From positions 124,001-188,000 of the forward strand of contig NZ_LQOW01000031.1 of NCBI RefSeq assembly GCF_002102185.1: 64,000 nt of DNA, in the 5' to 3' direction. Within the stretch, counting starts at the first letter, position 1. The number at the start of each line of letters is the position of its first letter. The DNA comes from Mycobacterium fragae. Its GTDB lineage: Bacteria > Actinomycetota > Actinomycetes > Mycobacteriales > Mycobacteriaceae. This document shows, in pieces, positions 51,270-59,491 of the stretch. The notes beneath the pieces are model-generated. The model was not told the origin of the DNA and ran no database searches. It worked only from the letters and a program-made list of their open reading frames with translations. Position numbers and translations under genes: made by a program.

Positions 51270-54200
51270 ATGGCGCAGCAGCATCACGAGTTCTCCTTCG
51301 AAGTTGAGATCTGTCAGTACCTCGAAGCCCATGGTTGGCTGTATTCGCCGACGGACGCAGGTTACGACCGGGAGTTGGCGCTGTTCCCGGAGGATGTGTT
51401 CGGGTGGTTGGCGGAGACGCAACCCGACCAGTTGGCGAAGCGGGTCAAGCCAGGCTTGATGGGTGAGGCGCTGGCCAAGGCGCAGCACGGAGTTCTAAAT
51501 CCATTGGTGAAAGTGCTGGGCGCCGATCCGAAGACGAATGGTGGCACGTTGTCGGTGCTACGACGAGGGTTCAAGGACTTCAACGCCCAGTTCCAGATGT
51601 GCCAATTCCGGCCTAATACATCTCTGAACGAGACCACCGCCACGAGATACGGCGCCGTCCGGCTACGGGTTATGCGCCAGGTCTACTACTCGACTCAGAA
51701 CAGCAACAGCATCGATTTGGTGTTCTTCGTCAACGGAATCCCAGTCGCGACTGCCGAGTTAAAGACCGACTTCACCCAGAACATCACCGATGCGGTGCTG
51801 CAGTACAAGCACCACCGGCATCCGAAGGGCGAGCCACTCTTGCAATTTGGATCCAGGGCACTGGTTCACTTCGCCGTCTCCAACAGCGAGGTGCAAATGA
51901 CCACCAAGCTGGCGGGGAAGGACACCGTCTTTCTCCCCTTCAACCGGGGTAATCACGGCCACGCCGGGAACCCATCGAGCCCGAGCGGCTCGCCGACGTC
52001 CTATCTGTGGCAGACGGTCCTGCAGCGCGATATCTGGCTTGACATCCTCGGGCGCTTTATGCACCTGCAGGTGGACGAGTATGTCGATCCCATCTCGGAC
52101 AAGAAGATCCGCAAGCAGACCATGCTGTTTCCGCGCTTTCACCAGTGGGAGGCCGTCACCCAGCTTGTCGAGGCAGCCCGCACCGACGGGCCGGGACACC
52201 GGTACCTGATTCAGCACTCAGCAGGCTCGGGAAAAACCAACAGCATCTCGTGGCTGACGCATCGGCTATCGGTATTGCACGACAACACCGATAAGCCGGT
52301 GTTCGACTCGGTCATCGTAATTACCGACCGCAACGTGCTGGACGCCCAGTTGCAGGAGGCGATCCGCCAGATCGACCGCACCCCAGGCGTTGTCGCCCAC
52401 ATCGCCGGACTAGGTGGCGCAAAGTCGCAGGAGCTGGCCGACGCCCTCAAGGGCGGGACGAAGATCATTATTGTCACCATCCAGACCTTCCCGTTCGCAC
52501 TTGAGCTGATTCGCACGCAGGCCGACCTGAAGGGGAAGAACTTTGCGATCATCGCGGACGAGGCCCACTCATCTCAGGCAGGCGAAGCCTCCAAACGACT
52601 TAAGGCGGCCCTGACGCCCACCGAGCTCGCAGATCTCGATGACGGCGGCACGGTGGATGCCCAAGACGTGTTGGCGGCAGAGATGGCCGCCCGGGCCGAG
52701 TCGAAGAACCTGTCCTTCTTCGCCTTCACCGCCACGCCGAAGGCCAAGACCCTGGAACTGTTCGGGCACAAAGGCATCGATGGGCTACCCCAGCCGTTCC
52801 ACCTGTACTCCATGCAACAGGCCATCGAAGAGGGCTTCATCCTCGATGTGCTGCGCAACTACACGCCCTATAAGACAGCATTCCGACTTACCCACAATGG
52901 GCAGATCTACGAGACCACAGAGACCGCGGAGACCGGGACAGTTGAGGTCTCCGGCGATACTAAGGGTGAGCTGGTTGATAAGAGTGCCGCGATCAAGTCG
53001 ATAATGAACTGGGTCAAGTTGCATCCCACGAACATCTCTCAGAAGGTGCAGATCATCATCGAGCACTTCCGCGAGAATGTGGCGTGGCGTCTCGATGGCA
53101 AGGCCAAAGCTATGGTGGTGACGTCATCGCGCAAAGCTGCCGTGCGTTACAAGCTTGCCTTTGATAAGTACATTGCCGAACAAAGTTATACCGATGTCGC
53201 AGCCCTGGTGGCGTTCTCCGGTGAGGTAACCGATCTCGAATCTGCCGTTGAGAATGCAACCGAAAACTCGATGAATCCGGGTCTGAAGGGCCGGGATCTC
53301 CGAGATGCCTTCGGCACCAACGAGTACAACGTCATGTTGGTGGCCAACAAATTTCAGACAGGGTTCGACCAGCCGCTGTTGGTGGCCATGTACGTCGACA
53401 AACGCCTTTCCGGGGTCGCAGCGGTACAAACCCTGTCCCGGCTCAACCGGGTGGCTCCGGGCAAGGACCAGACCTTCGTACTGGACTTCGCCAACACCGC
53501 CGAGGACGTTGTCGAGGCATTCGAGCCGTACTACGAGGCCACCACGCTGGCTGACGTGACAGACCCCAACATCGTGCATGAGACGATGAACAAGCTTGAC
53601 GCCGCTGGCATCTACCAAGAGTCTGAGATCAACGGGCTTGTCGATGACTACCTTGCCCACAAAGGCCACGAGGCACTCACGAAGTGGGTGACACCTGCCC
53701 GGGATCGCTTTCGCGACCGGGAACTTCAGGCCGTTGAGCGAGATGACAACCTCGCTCTGGAAGAGGTCCATCTGTTCCGCAAGGACGTCGGCACTTTCCT
53801 ACGCCAGTACGATTTCCTCTCCCAGATCGTGAACTACGACGACATCTCGCTGGAGAAGCTGTCCATCTACCTGCGTCACCTCGCCCCGGTGATCGCTGAG
53901 AGCCAGCTCAATCACGAAATTGACCTGTCAACAGTCGATTTCGATTACATTGCCCAGCACAAACAGGAGACCACCTCTGGGAAGCTCACCGGCGATGTTC
54001 CGCTACAGCCCGCCAAGGAACCCGGTACCGGCTCTGTTCACGATCCAGAAATGGTGGCTCTGGATGACGTCATCGCCCAGATCAACGACCTGTTCTCTGG
54101 TGATCACCCGGATTCGAGTGTGCGCAACGTCGTTACCCACATCAAAGACCGGCTAGAGGAGAGCGAGACCCTGCAGCAACAGGCGCAAAACAACTCGTTG

Positions 54201-54374
54201 CCTCAGTTCTCGGCAAGCCCGGATCTGCACGACGAGTTCGTGTCGGCGGTGATCGGCACGATGAATTCCTCGGAGGATCTCTCAGCGCAGATCCTCAGCA
54301 ACCCCGAGCTGAAACAGAAGCTGTTGGGAGAGCTGGTGCCGTTGATCTACGAGGAGTTGAAGTCGGCGGGGTAG
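51270..54374 (+). CDS. hsdR: Type I restriction-modification endonuclease/translocase subunit
   Basis: It has 1034 residues from ATG 51270. N-terminal PD-(D/E)XK nuclease with D in SIDLVFFVNG (near 147) and E-x-K in TAELKTDF (near 161), then the superfamily-2 translocase: Walker A AGSGKTNSI near 314, DEAH-box IIADEAHSSQ near 428, motif III FFAFTATPKAK, motif VI QTLSRLNRVAPG. The C-terminal helical region binds the HsdM2S core. All catalytic motifs look intact, so the system should be able to restrict. Ends at 54374; 146 bases follow without a gene. Confidence 0.95.
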   Translation: MAQQHHEFSFEVEICQYLEAHGWLYSPTDAGYDRELALFPEDVFGWLAETQPDQLAKRVKPGLMGEALAKAQHGVLNPLVKVLGADPKTNGGTLSVLRRGFKDFNAQFQMCQFRPNTSLNETTATRYGAVRLRVMRQVYYSTQNSNSIDLVFFVNGIPVATAELKTDFTQNITDAVLQYKHHRHPKGEPLLQFGSRALVHFAVSNSEVQMTTKLAGKDTVFLPFNRGNHGHAGNPSSPSGSPTSYLWQTVLQRDIWLDILGRFMHLQVDEYVDPISDKKIRKQTMLFPRFHQWEAVTQLVEAARTDGPGHRYLIQHSAGSGKTNSISWLTHRLSVLHDNTDKPVFDSVIVITDRNVLDAQLQEAIRQIDRTPGVVAHIAGLGGAKSQELADALKGGTKIIIVTIQTFPFALELIRTQADLKGKNFAIIADEAHSSQAGEASKRLKAALTPTELADLDDGGTVDAQDVLAAEMAARAESKNLSFFAFTATPKAKTLELFGHKGIDGLPQPFHLYSMQQAIEEGFILDVLRNYTPYKTAFRLTHNGQIYETTETAETGTVEVSGDTKGELVDKSAAIKSIMNWVKLHPTNISQKVQIIIEHFRENVAWRLDGKAKAMVVTSSRKAAVRYKLAFDKYIAEQSYTDVAALVAFSGEVTDLESAVENATENSMNPGLKGRDLRDAFGTNEYNVMLVANKFQTGFDQPLLVAMYVDKRLSGVAAVQTLSRLNRVAPGKDQTFVLDFANTAEDVVEAFEPYYEATTLADVTDPNIVHETMNKLDAAGIYQESEINGLVDDYLAHKGHEALTKWVTPARDRFRDRELQAVERDDNLALEEVHLFRKDVGTFLRQYDFLSQIVNYDDISLEKLSIYLRHLAPVIAESQLNHEIDLSTVDFDYIAQHKQETTSGKLTGDVPLQPAKEPGTGSVHDPEMVALDDVIAQINDLFSGDHPDSSVRNVVTHIKDRLEESETLQQQAQNNSLPQFSASPDLHDEFVSAVIGTMNSSEDLSAQILSNPELKQKLLGELVPLIYEELKSAG

Positions 54375-54520
54375 CCGTCGTACGGCGGGGTTACGCCACA
54401 CTCGCCCACTAGCCGCGTGGCGAAGATCAGCGGACCGAACCCAACTACCCTCGATGATAAGGCGATTGCGATTACCCGCAAGGGGCCTCGCCGCCGGTAG
54501 ACATCCATCGGAGTTCCGAA

Positions 54521-55396
54521 TTATTTGGCCCCACCGCCATCGTCCGGCTTTGCTTCGGGATGGTCTGTCGAAATCTCGACGGCTCTCGGCACGGGCAGCT
54601 CAGATGGAATCATGGATACGTCATCGGGGTGATAGAAAATGCGCTCTCGGGTGTTGTTGATGGTCGCGTCGTTGAACACCCCGGCTAGGTATGTCGACCC
54701 GTCAGCAGTGGTGTCGATTTGCTTTTCACCCGCCATGATTTGGAACATCGTTAATCCGGTGGTGCGAGACATCGGGAAAAGAATGGCCCAGGCGTTGCCG
54801 ATCCCAACCGCCGCTTCTGGCTTCGCGGGATTAGGTAACAGGCTCACCGGCGCGTCGCCGGTGAGTAATCGCTTGCGGCTGAACCGGATCAACACCCAGG
54901 AACGGCCAAAGTAGAACGGCGCGTAGGCCATTACGTCGACCATCGAGCTGATGTGTGCGTGTTTGATCTCGTTGGTCTGATCAGCCTTGCCGGTGCCAGC
55001 ATCGGTGTCGCCCGTAGGACTTAATACGCTGGCGATCACCTCGGCGATTTCAGTGAATACCTGGCGCTGGTGGGGGGCGCGGACCCTCTGCAGCCCGAAG
55101 AAGGTCGCAAGGATCGACCGATCATTGTTGTCGAGGGGCCACTGGTGGTCGTCCAACACCTTACGGAAGACCGCAGCTGCTTCGCCTTCGATCTCAGCGA
55201 TTAGGTTCTCTACAGCGTTTGGATCGGCGCGGTTATCGATGTTGTAAAAGTCTCTTACTACCGACACATCTCGGGTGGATTGACGATATCGGATGTCGCC
55301 CGGAAGCCGCAGTACTCCGATCTGGTGACCATCGTTGGCGAAGCGGTCTAAGTAGAACCGGGGCACCGTGTGATGGCCACGCGCGATCTGAGCCAT
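54521..55396 (-). CDS. DUF4238 family protein
   Basis: It has 291 residues from ATG 55396 (a longer start at 55459 is possible). The family opening HHTVPRFYLDRFA is at the N-terminus, followed by the VVRDFYNID segment, a central FLGLQRVRAPHQR-like helix and an LLTGDAPV motif. DUF4238 proteins are scattered in mobile and defence-rich regions; their activity is unknown. It faces hsdR, sharing the gap in between. Confidence 0.75.
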   Translation of the reverse strand: MAQIARGHHTVPRFYLDRFANDGHQIGVLRLPGDIRYRQSTRDVSVVRDFYNIDNRADPNAVENLIAEIEGEAAAVFRKVLDDHQWPLDNNDRSILATFFGLQRVRAPHQRQVFTEIAEVIASVLSPTGDTDAGTGKADQTNEIKHAHISSMVDVMAYAPFYFGRSWVLIRFSRKRLLTGDAPVSLLPNPAKPEAAVGIGNAWAILFPMSRTTGLTMFQIMAGEKQIDTTADGSTYLAGVFNDATINNTRERIFYHPDDVSMIPSELPVPRAVEISTDHPEAKPDDGGGAK

Positions 55397-55585
55397 CAGA
55401 TCAGGGTAACCGGGGCGCCGTCCAGCAATACAATTGAGATGCTTCACGAGATACGCCACTAAGCCCCGGCTCGGCGCACACCAGCCCCATGCTCATGGGT
55501 GGTCCGGGTGACGAAGCGGCGGACACCAAACGGTGTCGGCAAGAGCGCCTCCCGAGCGGAGGCTTGATCTTTCGGGAGTTCTGCA

Positions 55586-56155
55586 ATGCCTCGGAATCGT
55601 TCCTGCGGATCGTATGGTCCAGGCCACCTGATGCACTGGATCCAGAGGAAGAAATCGCACGAGGACGGGCAGCCGATCATCAAAGTGAAAGTGGTTGCCG
55701 TTCATGACGATGGACACGTCGAAATCGAAGGCGGTGACCTGAGACTGACGCTGTGGTATCACCACCCAGACCACCTCCGTTCGGCGATCTGCTTCGGCGG
55801 CCGCGCCGAATGGAAACCGAAGTATCACGTATTGGACGTGATTTCGAGCGGCTTGTTCAACCTCGCCGCGCTGGACAGGGTCGAGCCCTGCGTACCGCCA
55901 ACACGTCGGCGACCGACCGAGACCACCAGGGAGTTCATCGAGCGGGCGATGCGGGAGAACCACGGGTGCACGGTCCCAGAGCATTGGCTCGCCGACCTAG
56001 ATGCCATACCCGATGGCGAGACCGGGGAGCCGCAGTCGGGGTACTTGGTAGGGACCGACACCCCGACCACTCACGAACGGGCGCTGCTGAGGAAACTCGC
56101 GGAGGAGTTCGGTGGCGGTCCCACCACCGCCTACCCCCAGGGAGATGAGGGCTGA
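55586..56155 (+). CDS. Hypothetical protein
   Basis: It has 189 residues from ATG 55586, or 174 from ATG 55631. A beta-rich N-terminal part (IIKVKVVAVHDDGHVEIEGG, LRLTLWYHHPDHL) is followed by an acidic, helical C-terminus ending in LRKLAEEFGG. No signal peptide. I recognise no family. It precedes the repeat-bearing small gene by 11 bases, so cotranscription is likely. Confidence 0.5.
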   Translation: MPRNRSCGSYGPGHLMHWIQRKKSHEDGQPIIKVKVVAVHDDGHVEIEGGDLRLTLWYHHPDHLRSAICFGGRAEWKPKYHVLDVISSGLFNLAALDRVEPCVPPTRRRPTETTREFIERAMRENHGCTVPEHWLADLDAIPDGETGEPQSGYLVGTDTPTTHERALLRKLAEEFGGGPTTAYPQGDEG

Positions 56156-56166
56156 GTTCGTCGGCG

Positions 56167-56574
56167 ATGCGCAAAGGGAGCGGGCGAGTGGCGATGCGAT
56201 ACGAGCAGCGGATAGTCCGTTACCGCGAGCAGCGGATAGTCCGTTACCGCGAGCAGTGGATTGCCCACCACCGTGAGCAGAGTCACGAGCCCTACGCCGC
56301 CCCCATTAGGGAAAACCCTGAGCGGTGGGAGTGCAAGTGCGACCCGGATGTCGTCTGGACCGCCGTCTGGCGCATCCTGACGCCCGTGCAGATCAGGCAG
56401 AAGTTCGCACATCTGAGCAAGCGACGTGAACTGCAGCCGGACATCGCCGAGATCCAGGCCGAGCAGGAGCAGCGCAATGCCGCCCTGCACAAGATCGACC
56501 ACAGTCACATCCCACCCTTACGGGTCGACCCCCGGTATGTCCTTGGGAGGCCTGGGGTTCGGCGCCGCAGATAA
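56167..56574 (+). CDS. Hypothetical protein with octapeptide repeats
   Basis: It has 135 residues. Near the N-terminus a 24-base unit gives EQRIVRYR twice and then the diverged EQWIAHHR, a short basic/aromatic helix. The C-terminal half contains WECKCDPDVVWTAVWRIL and a charged helix (DIAEIQAEQEQRNAALHKI). No known domain. Tandem units of this kind vary in number between strains. Confidence 0.5.
   Translation: MRKGSGRVAMRYEQRIVRYREQRIVRYREQWIAHHREQSHEPYAAPIRENPERWECKCDPDVVWTAVWRILTPVQIRQKFAHLSKRRELQPDIAEIQAEQEQRNAALHKIDHSHIPPLRVDPRYVLGRPGVRRRR
56203..56274 (+). repeat. 24-bp tandem repeat, three units
   Basis: Units 56203-56226 and 56227-56250 are identical (GAGCAGCGGATAGTCCGTTA then CCGC); the third, 56251-56274, differs at about eight bases. 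The repeat stays in frame and adds eight residues per unit. Confidence 0.85.
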
Positions 56575-56622
56575 CTCGATGGGAACTACCCCATCGGAGT
56601 GTGCTCGGTGCGAGGCATTACT

Positions 56623-57246
56623 TCAGTTCGCGGTGACGACCATCGGGAAGGGGCTGCGGTTGTTCGGCAGATTGCCGGGGAAACAGGCGGATACGCCTTC
56701 GAGGGTTGGTGGGTATCCCGGTTGCGGCGACGCCATGATCTGCAAGCTGTAGCCGTCAGGTGCGTACCCGAACCGGTTGGGTTTATAGAAGCCGTCGCGC
56801 TCCATGACATACCAGCCCCAGCTTTTCCAGATGTCGCCGACCTTGGCGATGATGGCGTCCGGGTGAACGCCGGGCGGAAGTTTCAGTTCACCGATCGTCG
56901 AAAACGACACGGGCGGAATGCCGGTGTCCACGTCTTTGCAGGGAGGCGTATTGGTGCCGCCGCTGTATCGGGTGGCGTCCAGGGTGGTTTCCGGCGGCAG
57001 CGCCCGCAGAGTTTTCTTGAGGTAGCCGAGCAGTGTGTCCTGGGCCTGCTGCTGGCTGGCCGGGACCACAGGCCGCTGTGTCCAGCCTGGCGGGGGCGGC
57101 GGGGTCGATGTCATGTTTGGTCCTCCAAGAATCGTTGCGCCGGTGGGAATGGGCGGGCCGAGTGGGCTGTGGTGAGCGCACCCGGCGGTTAGCGCCGCCA
57201 CCAGCAGGGCGGCGGCACCGGCTCGCACCATGACGACCTGGCTCAT
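56623..57246 (-). CDS. Lipoprotein, third gene of the ESX-like cassette
   Basis: It has 207 residues from ATG 57246, which overlaps the hydrolase stop (ATGA). Signal peptide with lipobox ALTAGC, then a Pro-rich linker (STPPPPPGWTQ) and a globular domain with cysteines in PPCKDVD and SACFPGN. It is probably attached to the outer face of the membrane. Being the last gene of a WXG-like / effector-like pair, it is a candidate immunity or accessory lipoprotein; that is inference. A link to the mycobacterial LppA/LprR-type families is not clear. Confidence 0.7.
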   Translation of the reverse strand: MSQVVMVRAGAAALLVAALTAGCAHHSPLGPPIPTGATILGGPNMTSTPPPPPGWTQRPVVPASQQQAQDTLLGYLKKTLRALPPETTLDATRYSGGTNTPPCKDVDTGIPPVSFSTIGELKLPPGVHPDAIIAKVGDIWKSWGWYVMERDGFYKPNRFGYAPDGYSLQIMASPQPGYPPTLEGVSACFPGNLPNNRSPFPMVVTAN

Positions 57247-58886
57247 CGGTTTCCGATGATGTAGGGCGGTGGCTGGCCCGCGATGATCGCCCCCATGTTG
57301 AGCAAGGCCTTGTTCCCCGGAAACCAATAGCTGCTGTGAGCGTCGACGCTGGGAAGCCCAAGCGGCAACCCGGGTCCGGGAGCAGCCTCGAGCCGAATCG
57401 CGCCGAAGTCAGGTTTGTCGGGTTCCGGACCGAGCGTCCACTGAGTCGCCGCTCCGGCGGCCCCGATAATGTCGTTTTGCGCCCGCATAGCGTAGACATG
57501 CCCGCCCGGATCGAGGCGTAAATCCCCGGCGTGGTCGACGAGCATGCCGGGGCTGCCGACGGCGATCACGTTGTTGGCGTCGAGGTGGTGCCCACCGGAG
57601 GCTGCCGCGCCCACCACCGTAGAGCCATAGCTGTGGCCGATCACGGTGTCAATGGATGGCGCTCCGACGTGTGAGGCGCGCTGGCCGGCTTCGAACGCAT
57701 CAAGGTTAGCCGCGCCCGCCTGTGCCAAATTCGGAAAGTCCGCGTGGTCGAGTCCCATCGGTCGGTCGTAGCCCATCCACGTGGTCACCACCACGTCGCC
57801 GGGCTTGAGGCTGGGATCGGCTCGCAGCGTGGCGTTGTACATCGCCAACGCTTTGTTGTCAGCGCCACTGATAGTCGTTAAGTCTTGCCCAGTGCCAGGC
57901 ACCAGGATCGCATTGCGTTTTGCGGTGTCGGGGTTGCCGATAGCGATTGCGCCATGCCCAAATTCGTCGAGCTGGCCCAGGTAGCGCTTCGGGCCGTTCG
58001 TGGAATTTATTGTCGCTTCGACGTCTTTGTAGCCCTGCAAGTGGTTTTTGGCGGCGGCCAGTTGAGTCTGCAGGGCGTAGATTGCGCCGTCGTCGGCGTT
58101 GTGGCCGCGCATCATCTCATCGAGGCTGTGTTGCATCCGGTCGATATCGGCTTGGGTTTGTCGCTCAAGCTCGGGCAGGCGCAGCCGATTGTAATGGTCC
58201 TTGCCCAAATGATCCGGCGGGTCCCAGGGCATTCCATAGTGGTTGCCGATGTCGTGGTCTCGACTGTAGAGCCAGTCCTTTTCTTCCGGGGTGAGCTGAT
58301 TCCACAGGTCAGTGAACTGTTTCGGATCCTCGGGCAGCGGCCTTGACAGCGCATCTTGGATCTCTGGTCGATTATCGTGCGGCGCAGCGGGAATCGGCGC
58401 GTCACCGTCGGCCATGTTGATCGCGGTCGCCAGCTCCGTGTCAACCGTGTTGGCTTCGGCCAGGATCGCATCCAGCCGCGGTTGCAGCTGCATCTCGGCG
58501 ATGAGGGCTTCCATCGGTGGACCTTTGAATGTCGAACTCGGCACGACTTGGTTGGTCAGTGGGTCGATCGTCATGTGCAACTCGGTGGCATCGGCGCGCA
58601 AGGTACGCAGTTCGGACTGCACATGCTCGATGTCGTCCGCGGCTTTGCTTGCCGCCCGCGCCACCGCCAGTGACTCGTTGCCGTGGGCATCGAGGTCTTG
58701 GCGGATCGAGGCATTGGTGTGCTTTCTGGCCTCGGCGGTTGCACCTTCCCAGGTATCGAACACCGCTAAGGAGCTCAGCTGACGAGAGGCCTCCAAGGTG
58801 GCCTGCCCGCGTGCGTTGGCCGCGTGGAACACTTCACGCACCGCCTCGGAGCTCCACCGGTCAATGTCGGCCACCGTCAATGTCAC
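57243..58886 (-). CDS. ESX-type alpha/beta hydrolase (DUF1023)
   Basis: It has 547 residues from GTG 58886, overlapping the WXG-like gene stop. The first 200 residues are a helical bundle resembling the N-terminal region of ESX substrates (VADIDRWSSEAV, SAVFDTWEG-like). The C-terminal 250 form a DUF1023 alpha/beta hydrolase with nucleophile elbow IGHSYGST (near 415), an upstream ILVPGTGQDL strand, and DAHSSYW supplying the histidine. It has no classical signal peptide, in keeping with type VII export together with the small partner. Possible roles: secreted esterase or an effector/toxin. Confidence 0.8.
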   Translation of the reverse strand: MTLTVADIDRWSSEAVREVFHAANARGQATLEASRQLSSLAVFDTWEGATAEARKHTNASIRQDLDAHGNESLAVARAASKAADDIEHVQSELRTLRADATELHMTIDPLTNQVVPSSTFKGPPMEALIAEMQLQPRLDAILAEANTVDTELATAINMADGDAPIPAAPHDNRPEIQDALSRPLPEDPKQFTDLWNQLTPEEKDWLYSRDHDIGNHYGMPWDPPDHLGKDHYNRLRLPELERQTQADIDRMQHSLDEMMRGHNADDGAIYALQTQLAAAKNHLQGYKDVEATINSTNGPKRYLGQLDEFGHGAIAIGNPDTAKRNAILVPGTGQDLTTISGADNKALAMYNATLRADPSLKPGDVVVTTWMGYDRPMGLDHADFPNLAQAGAANLDAFEAGQRASHVGAPSIDTVIGHSYGSTVVGAAASGGHHLDANNVIAVGSPGMLVDHAGDLRLDPGGHVYAMRAQNDIIGAAGAATQWTLGPEPDKPDFGAIRLEAAPGPGLPLGLPSVDAHSSYWFPGNKALLNMGAIIAGQPPPYIIGNR

Positions 58887-59233
58887 CGGTGTAGGGAACC
58901 TGCTGCCCCATCGGCGCCGGGCTGCAGCGCACGCAATCTCTCCGCGTTGTCGCGCTCCATCGCCGAGAAGTCGATCCCGTCGTTGTTCATGTCCAGAGCG
59001 TGCTCGCCCACCCGGGTCAGCAACCTGCGCGAGGTTTCCAACCAGGCCGCCATCTTGGTGTTGATCGCCGCCGCAGAGCTGCCCACCCAGCCGGATTGGG
59101 CCGCAGCTATCCGGTTGTCCGACGACAAATGGGCACCGGCCAGATCCTCACCCTGTCCAGACACCTGCGCCACTGAGTGCGCCAATGCCTCTAGGTCAAT
59201 CTGGAATTTTTCTCCAAGCCCCACGTCCACCAC
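58883..59233 (-). CDS. WXG/EspC-like (DUF2580-type) ESX substrate
   Basis: It has 116 residues from GTG 59233. Two predicted helices with a turn SGWVGSSAA (the W-x-G), preceded by SVAQVSGQGEDLAGAH and followed by TKMAAWLETSRRLLTRVGEH, fit the EspC/DUF2580 hairpin. A YxxxD/E-type tail is not clear. Overlap with the hydrolase gene (GTGA) strongly suggests that the two form an ESX substrate pair. The host's own ESX apparatus would be needed for export. Confidence 0.75.
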   Translation of the reverse strand: MVDVGLGEKFQIDLEALAHSVAQVSGQGEDLAGAHLSSDNRIAAAQSGWVGSSAAAINTKMAAWLETSRRLLTRVGEHALDMNNDGIDFSAMERDNAERLRALQPGADGAAGSLHR

Positions 59234-59491
59234 CTCGCCGGAAGAAATGCTGACTATGCCATAACAGCCCTGAAGGGTTGGCGCAAGTCACCGACCGCGA
59301 GGACCCGGCTGGTGCTAAGAGTCGACGATGATCTCGCTGGCACCGTGACCGGCGGGCGGCAAGTTGCGCGTTGATCTGTCGGGTGCAGGCCTTGCCGTGA
59401 GTATCGAAATTGCTCATCCGTGTGGTTTGGGGCACCGCATACTTGGTGGCCGGATGGAGTTGCACGGTTGAGCGGCTGGGGGTGATGGTTG
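59234..59491. promoter_or_regulatory. Divergent promoter region between ESX-like cassette and kinase
   Basis: 258 bases separate the two divergent genes. No open frame of note. It should carry both promoters, but no consensus -10/-35 pair could be picked with confidence. Confidence 0.4.
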
